From contig OY282382.1 in assembly GCA_958295905.1 (NCBI GenBank), positions 5,142,910 through 5,206,909 of the forward strand: DNA of 64,000 bases. Direction: 5' to 3'. The stretch is from an uncultured Vicinamibacterales bacterium (GTDB lineage Bacteria > Acidobacteriota > Vicinamibacteria > Vicinamibacterales > UBA8438). This document shows, one piece after another, positions 1 through 18,894 of the stretch. Position 1 is the first letter of the stretch. Every line of letters begins with the position of its first letter. The position numbers and the translations under genes are program-made. Below the pieces are notes generated by a model. It had not been told where the DNA came from. It saw nothing but the letters and a program-made list of their open reading frames with translations, and did not search any database.

Positions 1-1904
1 CTGCCGCGGCGTCCGTTGATGTCGGCGATGATGTCGCCCATGTACACCTCCGGCACCACCACCTCGACCTTCATGATCGGCTCCAGCAGCACCGGGGCGG
101 CGAGACGGGCGGCATCTCGAAATGCCATCGACCCCGCAATCTTGAACGCCATTTCAGACGAGTCGACATCGTGGGAGGAACCGTCGAGGAGCGTGACGGC
201 CACGTCCTCGATGGGGTATCCGGCGAGAATGCCGGTCGTCACGGCCTCTTTCACCCCCGCCTCGACCGACGCGATGAACTCCTTCGGGATCGCGCCGCCG
301 AAGATCCGGTTCTCGAAGACGAACCCATCCCCGGCCGGTCCGGGTACGACGCGCAGCTTGACGTGGCCGTACTGACCGCGCCCGCCGGTCTGTTTGACGT
401 ACCGTCCTTCGGCCTGCGCCGGCCTAGTGAGGGTCTCGCGGTAGGCGACCTGCGGGCGGCCGACGGTCGCCGCCACGCCGAACTCCCGCCGAAGCCGGTC
501 GACGATGATCTCCAGGTGGAGCTCGCCCATCCCGGACACCACCACCTGCCCGGTCTCGTCATCGGTCCGGACCTGAAAGGTCGGATCCTCGGTGGTGAGT
601 TTCGCCAACCCCTGACCGAGCTTCTCCTGATCCGCCTTGGTCTTCGGTTCGATGGCCAGCGTGATGACCGGAGTCGGAAACTCCATGGTCTCGAGCAGGA
701 CCGGGTGCGCGCGGTCGCAAATCGTGTCCCCGGTGGCCACCGTCTTCAGCCCGACGGCGGCGGCGATGTCACCGGCGTAGACCTGCTCGATCTCCTCCCG
801 CTTGTTGGCGTGCATCTTCAGCAGGCGGCCGATGCGCTCCCGGCGGCCCAACCGCGGGTTGTAGATGGTCGCTCCGCTGGCCATCACGCCGGAGTAGACA
901 CGTATGAAGGCGAGCTGACCGACGTAGGGGTCGGTCATGATCTTGAATGCCAGAGCCGAGAACGGCGCCTCGTCCCGGGCCGGCCGTTCGAGCACCGTTT
1001 CGCCGTCCGGCGCCGTCCCCGTCACGGCGGGAATGTCAGCCGGCGACGGCAGATAGTCGACCACCGCATCGATCAACGGCTGAACCCCCTTGTTCTTGAA
1101 GGCGCTGCCGCACAACACCGGCACGAACGGGGCATCCTCGTTGCGCACCGACTCCACGGTCCGCCGGCGCAGAACCGGGATGATCTCCTCCGCCGCGATC
1201 GGCTCCCCGTGCAGGTACTTCTCGAGCAACCGGTCATCGACCTCGCAGACCTTCTCGATCAACGCCTCCCGCGCCGCCGTCACCTCATCAAGGCGGTCGG
1301 CCGGAATCTCCTCGACAACCGCTTCGGCGCCGAGCGATTCGTCCCGATACCGAACCGCCTTCATGGCGACCAGATCGATCACGCCAGCGAAACCGTCTTC
1401 CGCCCCCAGCGGCAACTGAATCGCCACCGGGTTCGCCTGGAGCTTCCCGCGAATCTGCGTCAGCGTGCGCTCGAAATCGGCCCCCACGCGGTCCATCTTG
1501 TTGACGAAACAAATGCGCGGCACCCGGTACTTGTCAGCCTGACGCCAAACCGTCTCGGATTGCGGCTCCACGCCGCCGACCGCGTCGAACACGGCCACGG
1601 CGCCGTCCAGCACGCGCAGCGATCGTTCGACTTCCGCCGTGAAGTCCACGTGCCCCGGGGTGTCGATGATGTTGATTCGGTTGTCGCGCCACATGCACGT
1701 CGTGGCGGCCGAGGTGATGGTGATGCCCCGCTCCTGCTCCTGGGCCATCCAGTCCATCACTGCGGTTCCATCGTGCACCTCACCTATCTTGTAGGTGATG
1801 CCGGTATAGAACAGCACCCGCTCCGTCGTCGTCGTCTTGCCGGCATCGATGTGGGCCATGATGCCGATATTCCGTGTCCGCTCGAGCGGCACCTGTCTCG
1901 ACAT
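1..1904 (-). CDS. fusA: Elongation factor G (3' end outside window)
   Basis: EF-G is the cytoplasmic GTPase that drives translocation of tRNA and mRNA on the ribosome and, with RRF, ribosome recycling. About 634 residues are visible of a usual ~690, so the C-terminal ~60 residues lie beyond the window edge. The start at 1904 gives [20 protein letters not shown]; the P-loop [13 protein letters not shown] follows at once, then the DTPGHVDF G3 motif and the [11 protein letters not shown]4 motif. It follows rpsG by about 120 bases, the usual place at the end of the str operon. The long plus-strand reading frame opposite it is a high-GC shadow. Confidence 0.97.
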   Translation of the reverse strand, partial: MSRQVPLERTRNIGIMAHIDAGKTTTTERVLFYTGITYKIGEVHDGTAVMDWMAQEQERGITITSAATTCMWRDNRINIIDTPGHVDFTAEVERSLRVLDGAVAVFDAVGGVEPQSETVWRQADKYRVPRICFVNKMDRVGADFERTLTQIRGKLQANPVAIQLPLGAEDGFAGVIDLVAMKAVRYRDESLGAEAVVEEIPADRLDEVTAAREALIEKVCEVDDRLLEKYLHGEPIAAEEIIPVLRRRTVESVRNEDAPFVPVLCGSAFKNKGVQPLIDAVVDYLPSPADIPAVTGTAPDGETVLERPARDEAPFSALAFKIMTDPYVGQLAFIRVYSGVMASGATIYNPRLGRRERIGRLLKMHANKREEIEQVYAGDIAAAVGLKTVATGDTICDRAHPVLLETMEFPTPVITLAIEPKTKADQEKLGQGLAKLTTEDPTFQVRTDDETGQVVVSGMGELHLEIIVDRLRREFGVAATVGRPQVAYRETLTRPAQAEGRYVKQTGGRGQYGHVKLRVVPGPAGDGFVFENRIFGGAIPKEFIASVEAGVKEAVTTGILAGYPIEDVAVTLLDGSSHDVDSSEMAFKIAGSMAFRDAARLAAPVLLEPIMKVEVVVPEVYMGDIIADINGRRG

Positions 1905-2025
1905 GTCCCTGCCCGTTCGTGACTGCCTGCGCTGCGCGACACCACGGTCCGCGGTCGCCGGGGCGATTTCCAACTCGGCTCCAATCACTTGTCTGCTGCC
2001 ATCCGGCTGACGGCGCGCACGGTCG

Positions 2026-2499
2026 TCACCACCGGTAGTGGGCGAACGCCTTGTTCGCCTCGGCCATCCGGTGCGTGTCCTCGCGCTTCTTCACGGATCC
2101 GCCGCGCAAATTCGATGCATCGATGAACTCGTTCGCGAGCTTCTCCCTCATCGTCTTGCCGTCGCTGCGGGCCCGCGCGTAGCCGGACAGCCACCGCAGA
2201 CTCAGCGACAGACGGCGGTTCGGATTGACCTCGATGGGCACCTGGTAGTTCGAGCCGCCGACCCGCCTCGACTTGACCTCGAGGCTGGGCTTCACGTTGT
2301 CGACCGCTTTCTTGAACACCTTGAGCGGGTCGTCGCCGGTCCGCTCCCGGATGATGTCGAGACTCCCGTAGAGCAGCCCTTCGGCCGTGCTGCGCTTGCC
2401 GCTCTTCATGATGGTGCGCACGAACTTGGTCACCAAGGTGCTGTTGTAGAGCGGATCCGGCGGCACCTCGCGCTTCGGCACCTCGCGTCTGCGTGGCAT
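2026..2499 (-). CDS. rpsG: 30S ribosomal protein S7
   Basis: S7 is a primary assembly protein of the 30S head; it binds 16S rRNA and lines the E-site mRNA channel. The 157-residue product starts [20 protein letters not shown], carries the conserved [18 protein letters not shown] region and ends in HYRW; normal length is ~156. The ATG has an AAGGAAA-type Shine-Dalgarno upstream. It lies between rpsL (42 bases upstream) and fusA. Confidence 0.98.
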   Translation of the reverse strand: MPRRREVPKREVPPDPLYNSTLVTKFVRTIMKSGKRSTAEGLLYGSLDIIRERTGDDPLKVFKKAVDNVKPSLEVKSRRVGGSNYQVPIEVNPNRRLSLSLRWLSGYARARSDGKTMREKLANEFIDASNLRGGSVKKREDTHRMAEANKAFAHYRW

Positions 2500-2541
2500 G
2501 GCTATTTCCTTCTCGACAACCCGGGGACTCGGGACCCGGCC

Positions 2542-2916
2542 CTACGCCTTCGGCCGCTTCGCCCCATATTTCGACCGGCTCTGCTTTCGGCCCTGCACGC
2601 CGGTGGTGTCCAGCGTCCCGCGGACCACGTGGTAGCGGACGCCGGGCAGATCCTTGACACGCCCTCCGCGAATGAGCACCAGGGAATGCTCCTGGAGGTT
2701 GTGGCCCTCGCCCGGAATGTAGGTGGTCACCTCGATCTGATTGGTCAGCCGGACCCGGGCAACCTTCCGCAACGCCGAGTTCGGCTTCTTCGGGGTCTGC
2801 GTGAACACCCGGACGCACACGCCCCGACGCTGGGGAGACCGCTGCAGGGCCGGGCTCTTGGTCTTGGTCTCGATTCGGAAACGTCCCTTCCTCACGAGCT
2901 GGCTAATCGTCGGCAC
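2542..2916 (-). CDS. rpsL: 30S ribosomal protein S12
   Basis: S12 sits at the decoding centre and controls tRNA selection fidelity. The 124-residue product contains [11 protein letters not shown] (the loop where streptomycin resistance changes fall, wild-type lysine present) and [12 protein letters not shown]. The start is a GTG at 2916 encoding [13 protein letters not shown], chosen because an AAGGAG Shine-Dalgarno lies 5 bases upstream and because it gives the family length. The same frame stays open 81 codons further upstream, but that stretch is leader DNA and not protein-like. It is the first gene of rpsL-rpsG-fusA. Confidence 0.97.
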   Translation of the reverse strand: MPTISQLVRKGRFRIETKTKSPALQRSPQRRGVCVRVFTQTPKKPNSALRKVARVRLTNQIEVTTYIPGEGHNLQEHSLVLIRGGRVKDLPGVRYHVVRGTLDTTGVQGRKQSRSKYGAKRPKA

Positions 2917-3217
2917 GACCGCTCCTTGCGTCGATGGCGTCACGACATCCCGGCCGGCGGCCAGAGCGCCTGCGACAGTGTGCCTCGGGCCTGAAAGCTG
3001 CAGCTTGGCACCCGACGCGATTGACCCTACTTGTGTGTGCGCGCCGTGAAGAGCCCGGCCGGCCAGCGGGCCGGATCCGGATCCGCTCCAACGAGAAAGA
3101 GGCGAGTTGCGCAAGGCTCGTGAACGTCCCACGGTGCTCACCGCGGTCAGTGTCCACACGCCCCTCTCTGACGGGTCGGAGTCGGATAGGGTGTCCCAAC
3201 TCCGCTAGAACCCTGCG

Positions 3218-3246
3218 AGGTTAACACGGAACGAGGGCCAACGCAA
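3218..3246 (-). promoter_or_regulatory. Candidate sigma70 promoter for rpsL-rpsG-fusA
   Basis: Read on the minus strand: -35 TTGCGT (3241-3246), 17-base spacer, -10 TAACCT (3218-3223). It lies between the rpoC stop and rpsL, leaving a leader of about 295 bases. The same -35 hexamer is used at 18093-18098. I found nothing else in the 2917-3290 spacer apart from GC-rich sequence. Pattern match only. Confidence 0.4.
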
Positions 3247-3290
3247 CCGCACGAGCACGCTCGCACGCTCGTTCCCCGGCTCCGCCCCCC

Positions 3291-7664
<4,374 letters not shown>

Positions 7665-7675
7665 GGTTTCTCCTG

Positions 7676-12028
<4,353 letters not shown>

Positions 12029-12203
12029 TCTGCATCCTCGGACTGGCGGTCCCCCCCGTCGTTCGGCGCCGTGCGCGGCGGCCCGGGCGCCCGCCGCACG
12101 GGGGGCGCCGGTCCTCCCCGGCGGAGGCGCATCGGCTCCGGCCCGAATGCCCGCATCGCGGCGGCCTGCGCGACGACCCGCGCACCCCGCCCTCGGCGAG
12201 CTC

Positions 12204-12593
12204 CTACTTCACCTCGGCTTTGGCCCCGACGTCCTCGAACTTCTTCACGATGGCTTCCGCTTCGTCCTTGGGGATGTCTTCCTTGACGGCCTTCGGCGCG
12301 CTCTCGACCAGATCCTTGGCCTCCTTGAGCCCCAGACTGGTCACTTCGCGAACGGCCTTGATCACGTTGATCTTCTTGGGCCCGACCTCCGTGAGCATGA
12401 CCGTGAACTCGGTCTGCTCTTCGGCCGCCTCGGCCGCGGCCCCCGGTGCGGCCATGCCTGCCACCGCGACCGGCATCGCCGCCGCGGCAGAGACCCCGAG
12501 CTCTTCCTCGAGGGTCTTGACGAGCTGGGAAAGCTCCAGCACCGAGATTCCCTTGATGTATTCGACAACCTGTTCCTGCGTCACTTCGGCCAT
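12204..12593 (-). CDS. rplL: 50S ribosomal protein L7/L12
   Basis: Stalk protein that recruits translational GTPases; several dimers bind L10. The product is 129 residues: an N-terminal dimerisation helix ([20 protein letters not shown]), an Ala/Gly-rich hinge, and the C-terminal factor-binding domain ([36 protein letters not shown]). The ATG at 12593 is preferred over a TTG two codons upstream because GAGGAG ends 6 bases before the ATG. It lies 48 bases after rplJ. Confidence 0.98.
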   Translation of the reverse strand: MAEVTQEQVVEYIKGISVLELSQLVKTLEEELGVSAAAAMPVAVAGMAAPGAAAEAAEEQTEFTVMLTEVGPKKINVIKAVREVTSLGLKEAKDLVESAPKAVKEDIPKDEAEAIVKKFEDVGAKAEVK

Positions 12594-12641
12594 TGCCAAC
12601 TCCTCGCACTAAGCCCCGGAAAGGCGGGCACCGCGATCCAC

Positions 12642-13181
12642 CTATCCCTGTTCCTCCGATTCCGTTCGTTTCTTCTCCGCCTGGACGAGCACGCTCATCA
12701 GGTCGCGCGGGACCGCACTCAACACCCGGACCAGCTGGCTCATGGGCGCCTGCAACTGCCTGAGCAGCATCGCCCGCAGCTCTTGCCGGCCGGGCAGGGT
12801 CGCCAAGCTCTCGACCTCCGCCGGGGCCACTTGCCGCCCCGACACCATGCCCGTCTTCACCTTGAGCTCGGGCGTCGTCTTGGCAAAGGTCACGAGGGCC
12901 TTTGCCAAACCGACGGGGTCATCCTCGGTATAGGCAACCGCGGTGGTGCCCCGGAACGAATCCCGCAACGGTTCGAAGGCAGTGCCTTCCACGGCGCGCC
13001 GGGCCAGCGTGTTCTTGACCACGCGATAGCCGCCCCGCGCGGCGCGCACCTGACGCCGCAACTCGGTGACCGTCGGCACGTCCAATCCGCTGAAATCGAG
13101 GAGGACCACGCTCTCGGCGTTGGCCAGGGCGTCGCTCAACTCCCCGACCCGTTCACTCTTGGCGCTTCTGCTGACCGGCAT
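12642..13181 (-). CDS. rplJ: 50S ribosomal protein L10
   Basis: L10 anchors L7/L12 dimers to 23S rRNA at the stalk base and in many bacteria represses its own operon through the leader. The product is 179 residues (usual 165-180), with GLDVPTVTELRRQVRAAR, the YRVVKNTLARRA element and a C-terminal helix (RDLMSVLVQAEKKR) that binds L12. It follows rplA by 185 bases; this leader holds a partial family A repeat and a CCGCAGG/CCTGCGG hairpin. I could not match it confidently to the known L10 leader. Confidence 0.97.
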   Translation of the reverse strand: MPVSRSAKSERVGELSDALANAESVVLLDFSGLDVPTVTELRRQVRAARGGYRVVKNTLARRAVEGTAFEPLRDSFRGTTAVAYTEDDPVGLAKALVTFAKTTPELKVKTGMVSGRQVAPAEVESLATLPGRQELRAMLLRQLQAPMSQLVRVLSAVPRDLMSVLVQAEKKRTESEEQG

Positions 13182-13228
13182 CTGTTCTCGTATCCTCGCC
13201 CGGAGAGCATCGCCTGACGGCTTCGCTC

Positions 13229-13283
13229 ACCGCCCAACCAAACCCTCCAGGCCGTCTGCGCGTCCCGCAGGCTCCTGCGGACG
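13229..13283 (-). repeat. Family A hairpin repeat, degenerate copy in the rplA-rplJ spacer
   Basis: Shows the conserved head (CCGCCCAACCAAACCCTCCAGG on plus, so a G-tract tail in the minus-strand transcript) followed by a diverged stem with GTCTGC paired to GCGGAC. It lies in the leader of rplJ, so it may alter or overlap the L10 autoregulatory structure. Confidence 0.6.
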
Positions 13284-13366
13284 TTCACACGACGGGCCGC
13301 CCCTGCCAGACGACCCGAACCGACGGGCCGGTGGTCATCCGACGCGCGTTTTCCCGGCCGCCACCG

Positions 13367-14068
13367 TCACCGCACCAGCGTATCGACTCTCGCCGCGTCG
13401 ATCCTGACTCCGGGCCCCATGGTCGAAGACACGGTCACGCTCCGCACGTACTTGCCCCGGGCCGCCGAGGGTTTGGCGCGAATCACGCTGGCCATCAACG
13501 CTTCGGCATTCTCGACGAGGGCGCCGGCGTCGAACGAGCACCGGCCGACCGGCGCATGCACGACGCCGGCCCTGTCGACGCGGTAGTTGACCTTTCCGGC
13601 CTTGATTTCCTTCACCGCCTGGGCCACCTCGAACGTCACCGTTCCGGTCTTCGGATTCGGCATCAGCCCCCGCGGTCCCAGCACCCTGCCCAGCTTCCCG
13701 ACCACCCGCATCATGTCGGGGGAAGCCACAACGGCATCGAACTCCAGCCATCCGCCCTGGATGCGTTCGACCATTTCCTCGCCGCCGACGAAATCCGCCC
13801 CGGCCTCTTCGGCTTCCTTCTGCTTCCCGCCGCCGGCGATCACCAGCACCCGCTTCGACCGACCCAGCCCGTGCGGCAGGATGACCGTGCCGCGGACCAT
13901 CTGATCCGCATGTTTCGGATTCACCCCCAGCCGGAGCGCCACCTCGACCGACTCGTCGAAGCCCGCGTACCCGATTTTCTGGAGGAGCGGCATCGCCTCG
14001 GCCAAGCTGTACTGCCGATCCTCGACCTGCTCGGCCGCGGCCCTGAATTTCCTGCTCTTTCTCGCCAT
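13367..14068 (-). CDS. rplA: 50S ribosomal protein L1
   Basis: L1 forms the mobile stalk at the ribosomal E site. The product is 233 residues, standard length, with the signature [11 protein letters not shown] and the [11 protein letters not shown] strand. The start at 14068 ([14 protein letters not shown]) has GGAGAG upstream. The frame stays open for 36 codons further upstream, but those codons are read from a family A repeat and resemble the equally spurious upstream extension of nqrE. It is co-directional with rplK, separated by 215 bases of repeat. Confidence 0.97.
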   Translation of the reverse strand: MARKSRKFRAAAEQVEDRQYSLAEAMPLLQKIGYAGFDESVEVALRLGVNPKHADQMVRGTVILPHGLGRSKRVLVIAGGGKQKEAEEAGADFVGGEEMVERIQGGWLEFDAVVASPDMMRVVGKLGRVLGPRGLMPNPKTGTVTFEVAQAVKEIKAGKVNYRVDRAGVVHAPVGRCSFDAGALVENAEALMASVIRAKPSAARGKYVRSVTVSSTMGPGVRIDAARVDTLVR

Positions 14069-14088
14069 CTCTGCTCTCCGGCTCCCAG

Positions 14089-14283
14089 CCCGGAAATCGT
14101 CGCCGTAGGAGTTTCCCGCCAGCGAAACTCCGAACGCGACCGCAAGGTCGCGCTGCGGCCGCCGATTGCCGCCCAACCAACCCGCCGGGAGTCCGCGCCG
14201 TTCTACGGCGCAGACTCGGCTCCCCTCGCCACCCCGGGCGAACCCCGCCGGGGGCCCGCACCGCTTTCCGCGGCGCAGACTCC
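14089..14283 (-). repeat. Family A repeat, long form with two hairpins (rplK-rplA spacer)
   Basis: It fills the spacer from the rplK stop almost to the rplA ribosome-binding site. Modules on plus: CCCGGAAATCGTCGCC, a GAAACTCC hairpin, GCGACCGC/GGTCGCG, the head GCCGCCCAACCAACCC, then two stem-loops, GAGTCCGCGCCG-TTCTA-CGGCGCAGACTC and a second built on CCGCACCGC/GCGGCGCAG. The modular order closely matches 43868-44014. Confidence 0.8.
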
Positions 14284-14709
14284 TCAGCCTGCGATCTCGA
14301 GGCCCATGGAACGGGCCGTGCCCGCCACCACCTTCACCGCCCCGGCCAGATCATTGGCATTCAGGTCCGGCATCTTGGTCTTCGCGATCTCCTCGACCTG
14401 CGCCAGGGTCACGGCGCCGACCTTGTTGCGATTCGGTTCTGCGGAGCCCTTGGCGATGTTGGCGGCCCGCTTGAGCAACACCGCGGCCGGCGGCGTCTTC
14501 GTGATGAAGCTGAGGGTCCGGTCCGCGTAAATCGTCACCACCGCCGGAATGACGAGCCCTTCCTGACTGGCGGTCCGGGCATTGAAGGCCTTGCAGAAAT
14601 CCATGATGTTGACGCCGTGCGGGCCGAGCGCGGTCCCGACCGGGGGGGCGGGTGTCGCCTTGCCGGCCGCGATCTGGAGCTTGACCATCCCGATCACCTT
14701 CTTCGCCAT
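14284..14709 (-). CDS. rplK: 50S ribosomal protein L11
   Basis: L11 forms the GTPase-associated centre with 23S rRNA helices 43/44 and is needed for RelA signalling and release-factor action. The product is 141 residues, the standard length. Visible: [20 protein letters not shown] at the N-terminus and [20 protein letters not shown] at the C-terminus. The start at 14709 ([12 protein letters not shown]) has GGAGG upstream. The gene lies just downstream of nusG; its stop codon directly abuts a family A repeat. Confidence 0.98.
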   Translation of the reverse strand: MAKKVIGMVKLQIAAGKATPAPPVGTALGPHGVNIMDFCKAFNARTASQEGLVIPAVVTIYADRTLSFITKTPPAAVLLKRAANIAKGSAEPNRNKVGAVTLAQVEEIAKTKMPDLNANDLAGAVKVVAGTARSMGLEIAG

Positions 14710-14775
14710 GTCCGTCCAACCTCCGATCACGGTGCCCGCTCGGCACGCGCCGCGGGCAGGGTCGACCGCGCTTCG

Positions 14776-15318
14776 CTACAGCTTCTCGACCTGCAGGAAA
14801 TCGAGCTCCACCGGCGTCGACCGCCCGAAGATCGTCACCATGACCCTCAGTGTGTTCCGATCCAGATTCACATCGTCGACGACGCCGTTGAAGCTGTTGA
14901 ACGGCCCCTCGCTGATGCGCACCTGGTCGCCCTTCTCGAACGTGTACTTCGGTTTCGGCTTCTCCGCCGCAACCGTGACCTGGTGCAGAATCTGGTCGAC
15001 TTCCTCTGACGTCAGCGGTGTCGGCTTCGAGCCGGCGCCGACGAATCCGGTCACCTTCGGGGTGTTCCGCACCACGTGCCACGCATGGTCGGACATGTTC
15101 ATCTCGACCAGGATGTAGCCCGGGAAGAAACGCTTCGAGCTGACGACCCGCTTGCCGCCGCGCATCTCGACGACGTCTTCGGTCGGGATGAGGATGTCGC
15201 CGATATCGGACTGCAGCCCGTAAGCCTGCACCCGTTGCTGAAGCGACTCGGATACCTTCTTCTCGAAACCCGAGTAGGTGTGCACGATGTACCACTGCCG
15301 GGTGCTGACGTCGGTCAT
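14776..15318 (-). CDS. nusG: Transcription termination/antitermination protein NusG
   Basis: NusG binds RNA polymerase and couples it to Rho or to the ribosome. The product is 180 residues, with the N-terminal NGN domain ([30 protein letters not shown]) and the C-terminal KOW motif ([18 protein letters not shown]). The ATG overlaps the secE stop (ATGA, 15315-15318), which fixes the start and implies translational coupling. Confidence 0.98.
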   Translation of the reverse strand: MTDVSTRQWYIVHTYSGFEKKVSESLQQRVQAYGLQSDIGDILIPTEDVVEMRGGKRVVSSKRFFPGYILVEMNMSDHAWHVVRNTPKVTGFVGAGSKPTPLTSEEVDQILHQVTVAAEKPKPKYTFEKGDQVRISEGPFNSFNGVVDDVNLDRNTLRVMVTIFGRSTPVELDFLQVEKL

Positions 15319-15569
15319 TGCGCTCCGAACGTTTCGAAGATGAACCTGGCCACGCGGGTCAGAACGAGGTCGATGCTCCAGAGGTAGACGCCGAAGAACA
15401 CCGAAGTCAAGATGACGACCAGCGTGGTGGCGTAGACCTCTTTGCGGGTCGGCCACGTCACCCGCTCCATCTCGTTCTTGACCTGAGCCAGAAAGACGCG
15501 GGCCCTGCCGAACCACCCGGTAACGTGGATCGACGTGTCTCTGACGTTGTCGAGTCGTGCTGGCTTCAA
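15315..15569 (-). CDS. secE: Preprotein translocase subunit SecE
   Basis: Essential small partner of SecY in the inner-membrane translocon. The product has about 84 residues, with the signature [20 protein letters not shown] before one transmembrane helix ([20 protein letters not shown]), as in single-helix SecE proteins. The start is uncertain: the frame is open far upstream through tRNA-Trp, and the TTG at 15569 is the best candidate because no in-frame ATG lies between the tRNA and the signature. Its stop overlaps the nusG start by 4 bases. Confidence 0.85.
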   Translation of the reverse strand: MKPARLDNVRDTSIHVTGWFGRARVFLAQVKNEMERVTWPTRKEVYATTLVVILTSVFFGVYLWSIDLVLTRVARFIFETFGAQ

Positions 15570-15639
15570 GAACTGCCCCGGTCCTTTCCGGCGTGCGTGT
15601 GAGCTGAACGTGCGCCAGGTCGGCCGCTCCGAACGCGTG

Positions 15640-15715
15640 TGGCAGGCCAGGAGGGAATCGAACCCCCAACCCCCGGTTTTGGAGACCGGTGCTCTGCCAA
15701 TTGAGCTACTGGCCT
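15640..15715 (-). tRNA. tRNA-Trp (anticodon CCA)
   Basis: A 76-base cloverleaf including an encoded CCA end. The acceptor stem AGGCCAG pairs with CTGGCCT, the T-arm has GGTTCGATTCC, and the anticodon loop reads CTCCAAA with CCA in the anticodon position. It lies between rpmG and secE, the common position for tRNA-Trp. Confidence 0.97.
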
Positions 15716-15846
15716 GTGCTCCTGGTGTCGCGGTTCGGCGCTTCGCGGCCCGCCCCGCCGCCCGGCCGGCGCTTGCGGCTCGTCGGCCGTTCGTCGACCG
15801 GCCCGGCGGCGCCGGGCCGGATCCCTGATATCGCCGTTGCCGTCCG

Positions 15847-15901
15847 CTTGCCGCTCCACCAACCCTCCAGGCTCCGCACCGTTCCGCGGCGCGGACACCT
15901 G
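15847..15901 (-). repeat. Family A hairpin repeat just 3' of rpmG
   Basis: The head reads CCGCTCCACCAACCCTCCAG on plus, followed by a stem (GCTCCGCACC / GGCGCGGAC, imperfect) with a short loop. It starts 11 bases beyond the rpmG stop codon, so it lies in the rpmG 3' region, ahead of tRNA-Trp in the transcript. Confidence 0.65.
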
Positions 15902-15912
15902 TTCGCGTATCG

Positions 15913-16062
15913 CTACTTCGACTCCCGGTGTACGGTGTGCGTACGGCACCAGCGGCAGTACTTCTTGAACTCGAGCCGCCCGGTCGTCTTTCGCTTGTTC
16001 TTCGTCGTGCTGTAGTTGCGCCGTTTGCAGTCGGTGCACGCCAACGAAATGATGTCCCGCAT
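15913..16062 (-). CDS. rpmG: 50S ribosomal protein L33
   Basis: A 49-residue protein of the large subunit. It is of the zinc-ribbon type: C9 and C12 (CTDC) and C36 and C39 (CRWC), with [20 protein letters not shown] between. It is too short to be conspicuous but has a clear start [12 protein letters not shown]. It lies between tuf (48 bases upstream) and tRNA-Trp, the standard order tuf-rpmG-trnW-secE-nusG. Confidence 0.95.
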   Translation of the reverse strand: MRDIISLACTDCKRRNYSTTKNKRKTTGRLEFKKYCRWCRTHTVHRESK

Positions 16063-16110
16063 GGCTTGGGCCGCCTCCACACCCGGCCGCGTGTCCTCGA
16101 GAAGCCGCGG

Positions 16111-17298
<1,188 letters not shown>

Positions 17299-17410
17299 GT
17301 GTCCGCTCGCTCTCGAAATGAAGACCTGCGCCCGTACGCGCCTCCGCCCGCCACCCCCGCCGTACCGGCCGCCTTCCGGCGCTGGCGGCCTTCAATCGCG
17401 TGATCGAGGC

Positions 17411-17486
<76 letters not shown>

Positions 17487-17600
17487 ACGCCGCCGCACGT
17501 CCGCCGCTCCCCACCGCGGCGAACCGCGCCCCGTTCGTCGCGGCAGATTGCCGTCGAGGCGCGCCCGCCCCGCCCGGCGGCGCTGCCGCACGCCCTGAAC

Positions 17601-17675
17601 TGGAGCGGGAGACGGGGATCGAACCCGCGACCAACAGCTTGGAAGGCTGTGACTCTACCACTGAGTTACTCCCGC
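17601..17675 (-). tRNA. tRNA-Gly (anticodon TCC)
   Basis: A 75-base cloverleaf with CCA encoded. The acceptor GCGGGAG pairs with CTCCCGC, the anticodon loop CTTCCAA gives TCC, and the T-arm is GCGGGTTCGATCCCCG. Third of four tRNAs upstream of tuf. Confidence 0.97.
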
Positions 17676-17744
17676 GTTCGCGGCTCCTGCCGCCGTGGCA
17701 TACGGACCGGCTGCGCCATGCCGCCGGCTCCAGCCGGACAAAAC

Positions 17745-17831
17745 TGGTGGCGAGGGGAGGATTCGAACCTCCGAAGCCGCTAGGGCGACAGATTTACAGT
17801 CTGTTGCGTTTGACCGCTCCGCAACCTCGCC
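17745..17831 (-). tRNA. tRNA-Tyr (anticodon GTA)
   Basis: An 87-base class II tRNA with a long variable arm (CGCCCTAGCGGC region). The acceptor GGCGAGG pairs with CCTCGCC, the anticodon loop reads CTGTAAA, and CCA is encoded. Second tRNA of the cluster. Confidence 0.97.
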
Positions 17832-17977
17832 GTATCCCACAGCGATCCAGCCAAAGACACTCGCGGCACACGCTCCGGACCGGTGGAGCATGGCGGACGG
17901 ACACCGAGACCGCGGTCACTCCGCAAACGGAGATCACACCGCGCTGATACCCAACCTGTCACGTGGAAGCAATCCGC

Positions 17978-18054
17978 TGGAGCTGGCGAAGGGATTCGAA
18001 CCCCCGACCCGCTGATTACAAATCAGCCGCTCTACCGGACTGAGCTACGCCAGC
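17978..18054 (-). tRNA. tRNA-Thr (anticodon TGT)
   Basis: A 77-base cloverleaf with CCA encoded. The acceptor GCTGGCG pairs with CGCCAGC, the anticodon loop TTTGTAA gives TGT, and the T-arm is GGGGGTTCGAATCCC. First gene of the Thr-Tyr-Gly-Thr-tuf transcript. Confidence 0.97.
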
Positions 18055-18068
18055 CGGACCAAACGGAG

Positions 18069-18098
18069 AATTTAGCACGACTTGCCCCCTCAACGCAA
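18069..18098 (-). promoter_or_regulatory. Candidate promoter of the tRNA-tuf transcript
   Basis: On the minus strand: -35 TTGCGT (18093-18098), 18-base spacer, -10 TAAATT (18069-18074). The first tRNA begins 14 bases after the -10, a distance typical for tRNA operons. It shares its -35 hexamer with the candidate rpsL promoter. Confidence 0.5.
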
Positions 18099-18106
18099 GA
18101 TGCTTT

Positions 18107-18841
18107 TCATGCCTCCCGGGCGCCGCAAGCCCGGCCGCCGCGGCGTTGGCGCACCGCTTCGAACAGGGCGACGCCGGCCGCGACCGCGACGTTGAGGCTG
18201 TTCACCCGGCCCAGCATCGGTATCGACGCCACGCGATCGCACCGCTCCCGGACGAGGCGCCGCAACCCCCGCCCCTCGTTGCCGAGCACGAGGGCGGTCG
18301 GCAGGGTCAGATCGATGCCGCGGTACAGGTCGTCCCCCCCCGCCTCGAGCCCCACCGTCCACACGCCGGCCGCCTGCAAGGCAGTGAGCGTACGGGCGAT
18401 GTTGACGACGGATACCAGCTGCACGTACGACATCGCGCCGGCCGACGACTTCGCGACCGTACCGGCCGGCGCGGCCCGGCGCGTCTGCCGAATGACGCCG
18501 TCGACCGCGGCCGCCTCGGCGCTGCGCAGGATCGCCCCGAGGTTGCGGGGGTCCTCGACCCCGTCCAGCACCAGCAGGAGCGCCGGCGCGCGCAGCCCCT
18601 CCATCAACGTCTCGAGGGTCACCGCCTCCGGCGGGGCGACGTCCGCCGCGACGCCCTGATGCGCCGCGCCGCCCACCATCCGGTCGAGCGCCGCCGGAGA
18701 GACCCGAATCACCGGTATCCCGCTCATCTGTGCGAACCGGCGAATCTCGGCGGTCTTCCGGGAGACCGCCGCCAGACGGACGGTCCGAGCCCGCTCCGCC
18801 CGCAGCGCCTCCAGCACCGGGTTGATGCCGTAGACGACCAC
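18107..18841 (-). CDS. rlmB: 23S rRNA (guanosine-2'-O-)-methyltransferase RlmB
   Basis: SpoU-family (SPOUT) methyltransferase; RlmB methylates G2251 in the 23S P-loop. The product has 244 residues: an N-terminal L30e-like substrate domain starting VVYGINPVLEALRAERARTV, then the catalytic knot with motif 1 LDGVEDPRNLGAILRSAEA, motif 2 LVLGNEGRGLRRLVRERCD and motif 3 IPMLGRVNSLNVAVAAGVAL. The GTG start is supported by GAGGGG upstream. It is the last gene of the dnaB-alr-radA-ispDF run. Another SpoU rRNA/tRNA methyltransferase is possible, but the domain order fits RlmB best. Confidence 0.88.
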   Translation of the reverse strand: MVVYGINPVLEALRAERARTVRLAAVSRKTAEIRRFAQMSGIPVIRVSPAALDRMVGGAAHQGVAADVAPPEAVTLETLMEGLRAPALLLVLDGVEDPRNLGAILRSAEAAAVDGVIRQTRRAAPAGTVAKSSAGAMSYVQLVSVVNIARTLTALQAAGVWTVGLEAGGDDLYRGIDLTLPTALVLGNEGRGLRRLVRERCDRVASIPMLGRVNSLNVAVAAGVALFEAVRQRRGGRACGAREA

Positions 18842-18894
18842 GATCCCCTCACCCCCCCGCCGGAAGACCCGGCCGACCTCCCGTCATCATCCGC

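Noticed and set aside
15847..15901. Family A hairpins as ordinary rho-independent terminators
   Set aside because: The stem is strong but is followed by G-runs rather than a U-tract, and several copies lie inside operons whose downstream genes must be transcribed.
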